Under the pieces are notes generated by a model, which worked only from the letters and a program-made list of their open reading frames with translations, did not search any database and had not been told where the DNA came from. Positions 28,219 to 36,368 of a stretch of 64,000 nucleotides of DNA are shown piece by piece. Positions within the stretch are counted from its first letter, which is position 1, and the number at the start of each line of letters is the position of its first letter. Origin of the DNA: Acidovorax sp. 107 (GTDB lineage Bacteria; Pseudomonadota; Gammaproteobacteria; Burkholderiales; Burkholderiaceae_C); contig NZ_QBTZ01000001.1 of NCBI RefSeq assembly GCF_003058055.1, forward strand, positions 374,501 through 438,500, in the 5' to 3' direction. The position numbers and the translations under genes were made by a program.

Positions 28219-28725
28219 ATGGCCCAGAACGTGCTCGCCGTGTACCCCGGAACCTTCGACCCCATCACCCTGGGCCATGAAGATGTGGTGCGCAGAGCCA
28301 CCCAGTTGTTTGAACGTGTGATCGTGGCCGTGGCGGCGGGGCACCACAAGAAGACCCTTTTTTCGCTGGAAGAGCGCATCGACATGGTGCGCGATGCCGT
28401 GAAGATGTATCCCCAGGTGCAGGTCGAGCCCTTCTCGGGCCTGCTGCGCGACTTTGTGGTGTCGCGCGGTGGCAAGGCCATGGTGCGCGGCCTGCGCGCC
28501 GTGACCGACTTTGACTACGAGTTCCAGCTGGCCGGCATGAACCGCAGCCTGATGCCGCAGGTGGAAACCGTGTTCTTGACCCCCAGCGACAAGTACCAGT
28601 TCATCAGCAGCACCTTTGTGCGCGAGATCGCGGTGCTGGGCGGCGAGGTGACCAAGTTCGTGTCACCCTCGGTGGAAGAGCGGCTGGCGGTCAAGGTGCG
28701 TAGCCTGGCAGCGCCGGGGGGCTGA
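28219..28725 (+). CDS. coaD: Phosphopantetheine adenylyltransferase
   Basis: A 168-residue enzyme for the fourth step of coenzyme A synthesis, transferring AMP from ATP to 4'-phosphopantetheine. Nucleotidyltransferase motif GTFDPITLGH is at the N-terminus (about 11-20), and the ISSTFVRE motif near residues 131-138. Length is normal for the family. ATG 28219 has a ribosome site (caggagaca). A terminator follows directly. panB and panC for the same pathway are at 51-53 kb. Confidence 0.97.
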   Translation: MAQNVLAVYPGTFDPITLGHEDVVRRATQLFERVIVAVAAGHHKKTLFSLEERIDMVRDAVKMYPQVQVEPFSGLLRDFVVSRGGKAMVRGLRAVTDFDYEFQLAGMNRSLMPQVETVFLTPSDKYQFISSTFVREIAVLGGEVTKFVSPSVEERLAVKVRSLAAPGG

Positions 28726-28746
28726 GGACACTGCCCGAAACGCGCC

Positions 28747-28771
28747 AAGAGCCCCGGTTGTGGCTCTTTTG
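28747..28771 (+). terminator. Intrinsic terminator after coaD
   Basis: Stem AAGAGCC / GGCTCTT followed by TTTT, 22 bp past the coaD stop. Confidence 0.85.
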
Positions 28772-28772
28772 T

Positions 28773-28820
28773 GCCGATAGCGCCAGTGCAATATGCCCGG
28801 GCTGCTATCAAAATAGTAGT
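28773..28820 (-). repeat. Dispersed palindromic repeat, copy 4
   Basis: Minus-orientation core 28773-28808 plus outer arm GCTATCAAAATAGTAGT. It lies in the space between the coaD terminator and the 3' end of lysR. Confidence 0.75.
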
Positions 28821-28836
28821 TTTAGATCCTGTAGCC

Positions 28837-29808
28837 TCAGTTCATGGCGAGCGGCAGCCTCGCCGCAATGGCCTGGGCCTGCACGCGCAGGGCCTCCAGC
28901 ATGGGCGCGACCTCGGGCAGCGGGGGGCGGTACAGCGGCAGCAGCGCTGTCACGCTGAACGGGATGGAAAACGCCAGCCGCCGCAGCACCAGCCGCTCGC
29001 TGGCCGCAGCCAAGGCGGTAACGGGGTTGACGATGGCAATGCCCAGGCCCTGCTCGACCATGGCGCACACTGCGGCGGCGCTGTGGGTTTCCACGCGCAG
29101 CGTGCGCTCCACACCCGCTTCTCCAAACCGGGCGTCGATCAGCCGTCGATAAGGGTCGTCGGCCGACAGGCTCACAAAAAACTCGCCGGCAAAGTCGGCC
29201 AGGTTCAGCACCGGCTGGTGCGCCAGTGCGTGGCCTGCGGGCAGTACGGCCACCTCGTCCAGCGTCAGCAGCACTTCGGCGCGCGTGCCGGGTGGGGCGG
29301 TGGTCTGCTCGCACAGGCCCAGGTCAAACCGCTGGGCACTCATCCATTCTTCGAGCAGGGGCGATTCCTGTGGCGTGACGGATAAGCGGGTTGTGGAGTG
29401 TGCCTCGGGGTGCGACTGCATCAGCCGCGCTGCCGCACCCGGCAGCAGTGCATGAGCAAGCGCGGGCAGACACAGCACCGACAACTGCACCGCACCTGAC
29501 CGGCCCAGGGCCACGGCCCGGTCCACCACGCGCTCCAGCCCCTGCCAGGACCGCTGTACCTCGTCCCACAGCGCCAGCGCCCTCGCGTTGGGACGCAGGC
29601 GGCCTTGTACGCGCTCGAACAGGTCGTAACCCAGCAGCGATTCGAGCCGCGCGAGTTCGCGGCTCACAGTCGGTTGCGAGCTGTGCAGCAGGTTGGCCGC
29701 GCCGGTGGCGCTGCCTGCGGTCATCACCGCACGGAAGACCTCGATGTGGCGGTGGGTGATGCGGTGGGTGGTGCGGTGATTCAGTGGGGGCTCGGTCGTG
29801 CCAGTCAT
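28837..29808 (-). CDS. lysR: LysR-type activator, probably LysR of lysA
   Basis: A 323-residue LysR-type regulator: winged helix (HRHIEVFRAVMTAGSATGAANLLHSSQPTVSRELARLE, about 21-60) and an effector-binding domain. It is divergent from lysA with a 113-bp spacer. In E. coli the divergent LysR activates lysA and responds to lysine and diaminopimelate, so the same role is inferred here from position. The N-terminus before the helix is unusually His/Thr-rich (NHRTTHRITHRH). Its 3' end abuts repeat copy 4. Confidence 0.88.
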   Translation of the reverse strand: MTGTTEPPLNHRTTHRITHRHIEVFRAVMTAGSATGAANLLHSSQPTVSRELARLESLLGYDLFERVQGRLRPNARALALWDEVQRSWQGLERVVDRAVALGRSGAVQLSVLCLPALAHALLPGAAARLMQSHPEAHSTTRLSVTPQESPLLEEWMSAQRFDLGLCEQTTAPPGTRAEVLLTLDEVAVLPAGHALAHQPVLNLADFAGEFFVSLSADDPYRRLIDARFGEAGVERTLRVETHSAAAVCAMVEQGLGIAIVNPVTALAAASERLVLRRLAFSIPFSVTALLPLYRPPLPEVAPMLEALRVQAQAIAARLPLAMN

Positions 29809-29819
29809 GCACAGAGCAT

Positions 29820-29863
29820 ATCCATATTGAATGGATGGCGTAAATCAAAGCATTCGACTGAAT
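29820..29863. promoter_or_regulatory. Candidate LysR operator region in the lysR-lysA spacer
   Basis: Two inverted repeats lie between the divergent starts: ATCCAT-N5-ATGGAT (29820-29836) and ATTC-N4-GAAT (29852-29863). Paired imperfect dyads in a divergent spacer are usual for LysR-type control. No experimental site is known to me for this genus. Confidence 0.4.
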
Positions 29864-29921
29864 ACGCGGATAGCGGCATCATCCGTGCATCGTTCACGCT
29901 TTGTGTCCTTGGAGCCTCCCC

Positions 29922-31166
29922 ATGTCCAACCCTTTTTCCCCCGCCCAGCTCTGGGCACTGGCCGACCAGTTTGGCACCCCGCTGTGGGTGTATGACGCGG
30001 CCACCATCCGCCAGCGCATCGCGCAGGTGTCCAACTTCGAGACCATCCGCTTTGCGCAAAAGGCCTGCTCCAACATCCACATCCTGAAGCTCATGCGCGA
30101 GCAGGGCGTGAAGGTGGATGCCGTCTCGCGCGGCGAGATCCTGCGCGCGCTGGCGGCGGGCTATGTGGCGGGTGGTGAACCGTCGGAGATCGTCTTTACC
30201 GCCGACCTTTTCGACGCCGCCACGCTCGATTGCGTGGTGGAGCATGGCGTGCCCGTCAACGCGGGTTCCATCGACATGCTGCACCAGCTGGGCGCGCGCT
30301 CGCCGGGCCATGCGGTGTGGCTGCGCATCAACCCCGGCTTTGGCCACGGCCACAGCAACAAGACCAACACGGGCGGCGAGCACAGCAAGCACGGCATCTG
30401 GCACACCGACCTGCCTGCGGCGCTGGCGGCGATTGCGCAGCACGGCCTGAAGCTGGTGGGCCTGCACATGCACATCGGTTCGGGCGTGGACTACAGCCAC
30501 TTGCAGGAAGTGTGCGGCGCCATGGTCAATCTGGTGCGCACGGCGCATGCGGCGGGGCATGACCTGCACGCCATCTCGGCCGGTGGTGGCCTGTCCATTC
30601 CCTATCGCAGCGGTGACCCGGTGGTGGACACGCAGCATTACCACGGCCTGTGGGACGCCGCGCGCCAGCAGGCCGAGGCCATCGTGGGCCACAAGCTCGG
30701 TCTGGAGATCGAGCCCGGCCGCTTCCTGGTGGCCGAATCGGGCGTGCTGCTGGGCCAGGTGCGTGCCACCAAGAACGCGGGCAACAACCACTTTGTGCTG
30801 GTCGATACCGGCTTCAACGAACTCATGCGCCCGTCCATGTACGGCAGCTACCACGCCATGAGCGTGCTGCGCCGCGACGGCTCCACGGCGGCCGAGCAGC
30901 CCACGGTGGTGGCAGGCCCGCTGTGCGAGTCGGGCGACGTGTTCACCCAGGGCGACGGCGGCGTGGTGCTGCCGCGCGACCTGCCCGCCGCCCAGGTGGG
31001 TGACCTGCTGGTGATCCACGACACGGGCGCGTACGGCGCCAGCATGTCCTCCAACTACAACACGCGGCCCTTGATTGCCGAGGTGCTGGTGGACGGCGGC
31101 CAGGCCCGCCTGATCCGCCGCCGCCAGACGGTGGACGAGCTGCTGGCGCTGGAGCTGGGGCTGTAA
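29922..31166 (+). CDS. lysA: Diaminopimelate decarboxylase
   Basis: A 414-residue PLP enzyme for the last step of lysine synthesis (meso-diaminopimelate to lysine). RFAQKACSNIHILKLMRE holds the PLP lysine region (AQKA), HMHIGSGVD and EIEPGRFLVAESG line the active site, and GPLCESGDVF gives the cross-subunit cysteine region. ATG 29922 has a weak site (ttggag, 12 bp). It matches the long E. coli-type enzyme (about 420 aa). It is transcribed away from lysR. Confidence 0.94.
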   Translation: MSNPFSPAQLWALADQFGTPLWVYDAATIRQRIAQVSNFETIRFAQKACSNIHILKLMREQGVKVDAVSRGEILRALAAGYVAGGEPSEIVFTADLFDAATLDCVVEHGVPVNAGSIDMLHQLGARSPGHAVWLRINPGFGHGHSNKTNTGGEHSKHGIWHTDLPAALAAIAQHGLKLVGLHMHIGSGVDYSHLQEVCGAMVNLVRTAHAAGHDLHAISAGGGLSIPYRSGDPVVDTQHYHGLWDAARQQAEAIVGHKLGLEIEPGRFLVAESGVLLGQVRATKNAGNNHFVLVDTGFNELMRPSMYGSYHAMSVLRRDGSTAAEQPTVVAGPLCESGDVFTQGDGGVVLPRDLPAAQVGDLLVIHDTGAYGASMSSNYNTRPLIAEVLVDGGQARLIRRRQTVDELLALELGL

Positions 31167-31221
31167 ACCAGGCCGCAGCGCTGGCCTCCTACGCTGAGGG
31201 GTGGATCTGCCACAGGTCCAG

Positions 31222-31237
31222 GTAGGTGAGGGCCTAC
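31222..31237. promoter_or_regulatory. GTAGG-N6-CCTAC palindrome upstream of a small ORF
   Basis: Inverted repeat GTAGGTGAGGGCCTAC, centred about 100 bp upstream of the 24-residue ORF at 31328. The same 5-6-5 architecture appears at 37115. The binding protein is unknown. Confidence 0.4.
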
Positions 31238-31327
31238 GGGTTTGGGGTGCAAAGCCGGACAAGGGCCGGCGGGGGTGAGAAATACAGTGAAACCACCTGA
31301 CCTTCTCACCCTTTCAAGGAGTTCCCC

Positions 31328-31402
31328 ATGCCTCTCATTGCCTGGCTACTTGGCGTCCCGCTGTCGGTTGTGCTGCTGCTGATGTTGTTTGGGGTGTTCT
31401 GA
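31328..31402 (+). CDS. 24-residue hydrophobic peptide
   Basis: A short ORF starting MPLIAWLLGVPLSVV and ending FGVF, almost wholly one membrane helix. The ribosome site is excellent (caaggagttccccATG), the same AAGGAGT-TTCCCC style as seen before the DUF883 gene at 40522 and the CBS gene at 58621. A terminator follows at 31440. Very short hydrophobic ORFs with good translation signals are often stress-related small proteins or toxins; I do not recognise this one. The strength of the signals is the main argument that it is real. Confidence 0.55.
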   Translation: MPLIAWLLGVPLSVVLLLMLFGVF

Positions 31403-31439
31403 CCCCGCATCCCGGCGCGCATGACATCGGCGTTGCCAA

Positions 31440-31480
31440 ACAAAAGGCCTCTGTGGAATTCCGCAGGGGCCTTTTGTTTT
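31440..31480. terminator. Bidirectional terminator between the small ORF and gpsA
   Basis: Stem ACAAAAGGCC-TCTG / CAGG-GGCCTTTTGT with flanking A and T tracts. It can serve both the small plus-strand ORF and the minus-strand grxC-secB-gpsA operon. Confidence 0.85.
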
Positions 31481-31497
31481 GATGGTGCGCGATGTGC

Positions 31498-32511
31498 TTA
31501 CATCAGCTCGGATGCGGGCCCGCGCCCCATGAGGGTGACGACCGCGTCGGCTGGGGTGAGCTGGCCATCCAGCAGCGCCACCACCGCGCGGGTGATGGGC
31601 ATGTCCACCCCGAGCGCAGCCGCCCGCTGCGCCACGGTGCGGGCGCTGTAAACGCCCTCGGCCACATGGCCCAGCGACTCGACGGCCTGCGGCAGGGTTT
31701 TGCCCTCGGCCAGCAGCATCCCCACGCGCCGGTTGCGCGACAGGTCGCCCGTGGCGGTCAGCACCAGGTCGCCCAGGCCCGACAGGCCCATGAAGGTATC
31801 GGGGCGCGCGCCCAGCGCCAGGCCCAGCCGCGTCATTTCGGCCAGGCCGCGCGTGATGAGTGCGGCGCGGGCGTTCAGCCCCAGCGCCAGCCCATCGCAC
31901 AGGCCGGTGGCAATGGCCAGCACGTTTTTCACCGCGCCACCCACCTCCACGCCCACGATGTCCTCGTTGGCATACACGCGCACGCTGGGGCTGTGAAAGG
32001 CGCTGACCAGTGCATCGCGCACGAGGGCATGTGTACTGGCAGCGACCAAGGCCGTGGGCTGGCCCTGCGCCACTTCTTGCGCAAAGCTGGGGCCGCTGAA
32101 CACGCCTGCTATCAGTTCAGGAGCTACCAGGGCTTGTACTTCATGCGCCAGCAGTCCAAAAGACAGGGAACTGTCTGACGCTGCCGCCTCGAACCCCTTG
32201 CACAGCCATGCCACGGGCGCAGCGCAGCCGTGCAGTGCCTGCAGCATGCCGCGCAGCGCCGCCATGGGCGTGGCCACGATGACGAGGTCGGCCCCGGGCC
32301 ACAGCGCTGCAAAGTCGCCATCGACCACGGTGAGTGAGGGGGGGAGGGTGATGCCGGGCAGATAACGTGTGTTCTGCCGCTCGTCGCGCATCCGGGCCGC
32401 CTGCGCAGCATCGCGCGCCCAGAGCGTGACAGCATGGCCTGCGGGGTGCTGGGCGGCACTCATGGCCACCGCCGTCCCCCAGGCTCCAGCGCCCAATACT
32501 ATGATTTTCAT
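31498..32511 (-). CDS. gpsA: Glycerol-3-phosphate dehydrogenase [NAD(P)+]
   Basis: A 337-residue enzyme reducing dihydroxyacetone phosphate to sn-glycerol-3-phosphate for phospholipids. The Rossmann motif [10 protein letters not shown] is at residues 7-16; [15 protein letters not shown] and [24 protein letters not shown] contain substrate and catalytic residues (Lys near 196 in VKN). The start codon and first codons coincide with the outer arm of repeat copy 5 and no Shine-Dalgarno sequence is visible upstream; coupling to secB may help translation. Last gene of the rhodanese-grxC-secB-gpsA operon. Confidence 0.95.
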   Translation of the reverse strand: MKIIVLGAGAWGTAVAMSAAQHPAGHAVTLWARDAAQAARMRDERQNTRYLPGITLPPSLTVVDGDFAALWPGADLVIVATPMAALRGMLQALHGCAAPVAWLCKGFEAAASDSSLSFGLLAHEVQALVAPELIAGVFSGPSFAQEVAQGQPTALVAASTHALVRDALVSAFHSPSVRVYANEDIVGVEVGGAVKNVLAIATGLCDGLALGLNARAALITRGLAEMTRLGLALGARPDTFMGLSGLGDLVLTATGDLSRNRRVGMLLAEGKTLPQAVESLGHVAEGVYSARTVAQRAAALGVDMPITRAVVALLDGQLTPADAVVTLMGRGPASELM

Positions 32512-32545
32512 AGCTGTCTGCGCTTATTCATCCAGCACTACAGGC
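32497..32545 (+). repeat. Dispersed palindromic repeat, copy 5 (at gpsA start)
   Basis: Arm TACTATGATTTTCATAGC and core 32510-32545 ending CAGCACTACAGGC. It is in the opposite orientation to gpsA and covers its start codon and the place where a ribosome site would be. Confidence 0.7.
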
Positions 32546-32563
32546 ACAAATGCCTGTGAATGC

Positions 32564-33022
32564 TTACTGCGTGATGATGGGCGAAGCCTGGCCGGCGGCC
32601 TGGGCTTGCTGCTGCTCGTACATGCCCTGGAAGTTGATTTCAGCCAGGTGCACGGGCGGGAAGCCAGCGCGGTTGATCACGTCGGCCACGTTGCCACGCA
32701 GGTAGGGGTACACGATCTGGGGGCAGGCGATGCCCATGATGGGGCCCATCTGGTCTTCGGGCACGTTGCGGATTTCGAAGATGCCGGCTTGCTTGGCCTC
32801 GACCAGGAACACGGTCTTGTCCTTGATCTTGGTCTGCACGGTGGCCGTGACGGCCACTTCAAAGATGCCTTCGGCCACGGGGGTAGCTTCCACGCCCAGC
32901 TGGATGTCCACGCTGGGCTGCTCTTGTTCGAGCAAGATGGCGGGGGAGTTGGGCTGCTCCAGCGACATGTCCTTGAGGTAGACGCGCTGGATCTGGAACA
33001 CGGGGTTTTCTTGGTCGGCCAT
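32564..33022 (-). CDS. secB: Protein-export chaperone SecB
   Basis: A 152-residue cytosolic chaperone that keeps preproteins unfolded and hands them to SecA. Family features: [20 protein letters not shown] at the N-terminus, the central [13 protein letters not shown], and [34 protein letters not shown]. Length is normal. It lies between grxC and gpsA in an arrangement identical to E. coli. A GC-rich hairpin in the 108-bp space after grxC might tune expression between the two. Confidence 0.97.
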   Translation of the reverse strand: MADQENPVFQIQRVYLKDMSLEQPNSPAILLEQEQPSVDIQLGVEATPVAEGIFEVAVTATVQTKIKDKTVFLVEAKQAGIFEIRNVPEDQMGPIMGIACPQIVYPYLRGNVADVINRAGFPPVHLAEINFQGMYEQQQAQAAGQASPIITQ

Positions 33023-33130
33023 GGTGAAGTCTCTTTGCTCTTACGAAATTGCTAGCAAAACAAAACCCGCCGGGGAGCAGCTCCCGCAGCGGGCACATGG
33101 GGCTGCATTATGCAGCGCCCGGAGAGGGGG

Positions 33131-33388
33131 TCAGGCGCCGAGCAGGGGCATCAACTCGCCACGGCTGTCCAGTGCCACCAGGTCGTCGTGGCCGCCCACG
33201 TGGGTGTCGCCGATGTAGATCTGTGGCACCGTGCGGCGGCCGGTGATCTCCATCATGTGGCTGCGCGCGGCGGGGTCGGTGTCGATGCGGATCTCCTCGA
33301 TCTGCTCCACGCCCTTGGACTTCAGGATCTGCTTGGCCCGGATGCAGTAGGGGCAGACGGCGGTGGTGTACATCTTCACGGGTTGCAT
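33131..33388 (-). CDS. grxC: Glutaredoxin 3
   Basis: An 85-residue dithiol glutaredoxin, with active site CPYC (residues 12-15), the cis-proline TVP loop and the glutathione-binding GGHDD. It reduces disulfides with glutathione. ATG 33388 has a good site (aggaagg). It is in the conserved rhodanese-grxC-secB-gpsA order. Confidence 0.96.
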   Translation of the reverse strand: MQPVKMYTTAVCPYCIRAKQILKSKGVEQIEEIRIDTDPAARSHMMEITGRRTVPQIYIGDTHVGGHDDLVALDSRGELMPLLGA

Positions 33389-33466
33389 GGCGAACCTTCC
33401 TCTTTCTTCCTGTGGGACTGAAAAACCAGTCGCAAGACTAGCGCTGACCGAATAACTGGGGGCGGA

Positions 33467-33874
33467 TCAGGCTTTTTCCACAGGCAGGCTGGCCTCTCGC
33501 CAGGCCTTGAGGCCACCGGCCAGGGATTGGGCGTTTTCATAGCCCAGCTTCTTGGCAATGGCGACGGCGCGGTTGGAGCGGGCACCGCTGGCGCAAACCA
33601 GCACCACAGGCAGGGCCTTGTTCTTGACCACGGTGGGCAGGCGCTCTTCGAGCTGGGAGAGGGGCACGTTCTTGGCGCCGTTCACGTGGCCAGCGGCAAA
33701 TTCCTCGGCCTCGCACACGTCGATGACCACCGCTTTTTCGCGGTTGATGAGCTGAACGGCGAGCGCTGGCGTCAGCGAGCCGCCACTGGCGTTCTTGAGG
33801 ACCGGCCACAGCAACATGCTGCCCGAAGCCAGTGCAACGAGGAACAGATACCAGTTATCAATAATGAATTTCAC
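33467..33874 (-). CDS. Membrane-anchored rhodanese-like protein (YibN-like)
   Basis: A 135-residue protein with an N-terminal membrane helix (about residues 6-24) and a rhodanese domain. The active-site loop is CASGAR, with the catalytic cysteine present, so sulfur transfer is possible. The start is GTG at 33874 with a clear site (aaggaag). It corresponds to E. coli YibN, which heads the same operon and is divergent from a phosphoglycerate mutase gene, as here. Confidence 0.92.
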   Translation of the reverse strand: MKFIIDNWYLFLVALASGSMLLWPVLKNASGGSLTPALAVQLINREKAVVIDVCEAEEFAAGHVNGAKNVPLSQLEERLPTVVKNKALPVVLVCASGARSNRAVAIAKKLGYENAQSLAGGLKAWREASLPVEKA

Positions 33875-33883
33875 GAAGCTTCC

Positions 33884-33913
33884 TTGGGTTGGCGAACAGC
33901 GTAATTCTAGAAT
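33884..33913 (+). promoter_or_regulatory. Candidate gpmA promoter with palindromic -10
   Basis: TTGGGT (33884-33889), an 18-bp spacer and TAGAAT (33908-33913). The -10 is part of the perfect palindrome ATTCTAGAAT, so the same bases could give a -10 for the divergent rhodanese operon. Prediction by eye only. Confidence 0.4.
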
Positions 33914-33960
33914 GCTGGGTTTTGGCCCGCATTTTTTGACCTGCCTTTCCTGGGGAAACC

Positions 33961-34704
33961 ATGTACAAGCTCGTTCTGATCCGCCACGGCGAATCCACCT
34001 GGAACCTTGAAAACCGCTTCACCGGCTGGACCGATGTGGACCTCACGCCCACTGGCGTTTCCCAGGCCATGTCGGCCGGCAAGCTGCTCAAGGCCGAGGG
34101 CTACGAGTTCGACCTGGCGTTCACCAGCGTGCTCAAGCGTGCCATCCACACCCTGTGGTACACGCTGGACGAAATGGACTGCACCTGGCTGCCGGTGGTC
34201 AAGGACTGGCGCCTGAACGAGCGCCACTATGGTGCCCTGCAGGGCCTGAACAAGGCCGACATGGCCAAGCAGTACGGCGACGAGCAGGTGCTGGTGTGGC
34301 GCCGCAGCTATGACACGCCCCCGCCAGCGCTGGAAGCCACCGACCCCCGCAGCGAACGCGGCGACCGCCGCTACGCCGGTGTGGCGGCCGAGAACGTGCC
34401 CCTGACCGAGTGCCTGAAAGACACCGTGGCCCGCGTGCTGCCGTTCTGGAACGAGGCCATGGCGCCCGCCATCCGGTCGGGCAAGCGGGTGGTGGTGGCT
34501 GCGCACGGCAACTCCATCCGCGCGCTGGTGAAGTACCTGGACAACATCTCCGAGACTGACATCGTGGGCCTGAACATTCCCAACGGGATTCCACTGGTAT
34601 ATGAGCTTGATGCCGACCTCAAGCCCATCCGTCACTACTATTTGGGCGATGCCGAAGCGGCGGCTAAGGCCGCAGCCGCCGTGGCGTCGCAGGGCAAAGC
34701 GTAA
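33961..34704 (+). CDS. gpmA: 2,3-bisphosphoglycerate-dependent phosphoglycerate mutase
   Basis: A 247-residue glycolytic mutase interconverting 3- and 2-phosphoglycerate. [23 protein letters not shown] holds the phosphorylated histidine (H11), [16 protein letters not shown] the catalytic Glu and Arg, and [11 protein letters not shown] the second histidine. Site ggggaaacc precedes ATG. E. coli has the unrelated cofactor-independent enzyme at the same genomic place, so this looks like a non-homologous replacement in a conserved neighbourhood. Confidence 0.97.
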   Translation: MYKLVLIRHGESTWNLENRFTGWTDVDLTPTGVSQAMSAGKLLKAEGYEFDLAFTSVLKRAIHTLWYTLDEMDCTWLPVVKDWRLNERHYGALQGLNKADMAKQYGDEQVLVWRRSYDTPPPALEATDPRSERGDRRYAGVAAENVPLTECLKDTVARVLPFWNEAMAPAIRSGKRVVVAAHGNSIRALVKYLDNISETDIVGLNIPNGIPLVYELDADLKPIRHYYLGDAEAAAKAAAAVASQGKA

Positions 34705-34717
34705 ATTGCAGGTAAAG

Positions 34718-34735
34718 AGCGGGGAAAACCCCGCT
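34718..34735 (+). terminator. Small hairpin after gpmA
   Basis: AGCGGGG-AAAA-CCCCGCT, a perfect 7-bp stem without a T run. Possibly a weak terminator between gpmA and ctp. Confidence 0.5.
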
Positions 34736-34826
34736 TATCCCTGCCAAAGTGAGCATCCAAGCGGAACTGCGGCGGGTTTGGCCCTTCCAAGGTGTATATT
34801 GGTTTTGAAGCGGTAAAAGGTGTTGT

Positions 34827-36263
34827 ATGGGCCAGAAACTCAAGATTGCGGGATGGGTGTCGGTAGGCGTGGTGGCGGGTGCGCTCACCACGGTGTCACT
34901 GCAAACGGTGGCGCGCGGTGCCATGACCCCGCTGCCGCTCGAAGAAATCCAGCAGCTGTCTGCCGTGTTCGGTCTGGTCAAGACCGATTACGTCGAGCCG
35001 GTGGACGACAAGAAGCTCATCACCGACGCCATCTCCGGCATGGTCTCCAGTCTGGATCCGCATTCCCAGTATTTCGACAAGAAGTCCTTCAAGGAATTTC
35101 GTGAAGGCACCTCGGGCCGCTTCGTGGGCGTGGGCATCGAGATCACGCAGGAAGACGGCCTGATCAAGATCGTGTCGCCCATCGAGGGCTCTCCCGCCTT
35201 CCGTGCCGGCCTCAAGACCAACGACCTGATCACCAAGATCGACGAAACCGCCGTCAAGGGCCTGGCGCTCAACGACGCCGTCAAGCGCATGCGTGGCGAG
35301 CCCAGCACCAAGGTCACGCTCACCATCTTCCGCAAGGACGAGAACCGCACCTTCCCCGTCACCATCACGCGCGAAGAGATCAAGACCCAGTCCGTCAAAG
35401 GCAAGGTGATCGAGCCCGGCTACGCGTGGATCCGCCTGTCCCAGTTCCAGGAGCGCACGGTGGACGACTTTGTGCGCAAGGTGGAAGAGGTCTACAAGCA
35501 GGAACCCAACCTCAAGGGCCTGGTGCTCGATCTGCGCAACGACCCGGGCGGCTTGCTGGATGCGGCCGTGGCGATCTCTGCGGCCTTCCTGCCCGAGAAC
35601 GTGACGGTGGTGACCACCAATGGCCAGCTGGCCGACAGCAAGGCCACCTACAAGGCCGCCCCTGACTACTACCAGCGCCGGGGAGGCGGTGATCCGCTCA
35701 AACGCCTGCCTGCATCCCTGAAGGCAGTGCCGCTGGTGGTGCTGGTGAACGAAGGCTCTGCCTCTGCCAGCGAGATCGTGGCGGGCGCGCTGCAGGACCA
35801 CAAGCGTGCTACGGTCATGGGCAGCCAGACCTTCGGCAAGGGCTCGGTGCAGACCGTGCGGCCCTTGGGCCCTGACACCGGCATCAAGCTGACCACGGCC
35901 CGCTACTACACCCCCAGCGGCAAGTCGATCCAGGCCAAGGGCATCGTGCCCGACGTGATGATCGATGAGTCGGAAGAGGGCAACATCTTTGCCGCCCTGC
36001 GCATGCGCGAGGCCGACTTGGACAAGCACCTGAACAGTGGCCAGGGTGAAGAGAAGAAGGACGAAGCCCGTGAAAAGGCCCGCGAGGAAGCCCGCAAACG
36101 CATGGAAGACGAGGCCAAGAAGCCGGCTGCGGATCGCAAAGTGCCCGAGTTCGGTTCGGACAAGGACTTCCAGCTGGTGCAGGCACTCAACCAGCTCAAG
36201 GGCCGCCCGGTGCTGGTCAGCAAGACCCTGACAGAACGCAAGGAAGAAAAGAAAGAGAATTGA
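34827..36263 (+). CDS. ctp: C-terminal processing peptidase (S41 family)
   Basis: A 478-residue periplasmic serine protease. It has an uncleaved-looking N-terminal membrane segment, a PDZ domain (about 100-185; VGVGIEITQEDGLIKIVSPIEGSPAFRAGL) and the S41 core. The catalytic Ser is in NEGSASASEI and the Lys in QTFGKGSVQT. The C-terminal 80 residues are highly charged (EEKKDEAREKAREEARKRMEDE), a likely helix. It processes or degrades proteins with non-polar C-termini. moeB follows after a terminator. Confidence 0.94.
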   Translation: MGQKLKIAGWVSVGVVAGALTTVSLQTVARGAMTPLPLEEIQQLSAVFGLVKTDYVEPVDDKKLITDAISGMVSSLDPHSQYFDKKSFKEFREGTSGRFVGVGIEITQEDGLIKIVSPIEGSPAFRAGLKTNDLITKIDETAVKGLALNDAVKRMRGEPSTKVTLTIFRKDENRTFPVTITREEIKTQSVKGKVIEPGYAWIRLSQFQERTVDDFVRKVEEVYKQEPNLKGLVLDLRNDPGGLLDAAVAISAAFLPENVTVVTTNGQLADSKATYKAAPDYYQRRGGGDPLKRLPASLKAVPLVVLVNEGSASASEIVAGALQDHKRATVMGSQTFGKGSVQTVRPLGPDTGIKLTTARYYTPSGKSIQAKGIVPDVMIDESEEGNIFAALRMREADLDKHLNSGQGEEKKDEAREKAREEARKRMEDEAKKPAADRKVPEFGSDKDFQLVQALNQLKGRPVLVSKTLTERKEEKKEN

Positions 36264-36283
36264 GCCCTTCGCGCTCCGACCCC

Positions 36284-36316
36284 AGGCTGGATTTCGCGAG
36301 GAATCCAGCCTTTTTC
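36284..36316 (+). terminator. Intrinsic terminator after ctp
   Basis: Stem AGGCTGGATT / AATCCAGCCT with an eight-base loop, followed by TTTTCTTTT. Confidence 0.92.
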
Positions 36317-36368
36317 TTTTCGGCTTATTTCACCGCTGATTTTCTGGTTGCTACAGACCAGCCCTCCC

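Noticed and set aside
32102..32150. Possible ninth copy of the dispersed repeat inside gpsA
   Set aside because: Similarity is about half of the positions, and the encoded residues match ordinary GpsA sequence, so normal descent explains it.
33062..33095. Hairpin between grxC and secB as a terminator
   Set aside because: It contains GGGAGCAGCTCCC but no T run, and the operon order argues for read-through.
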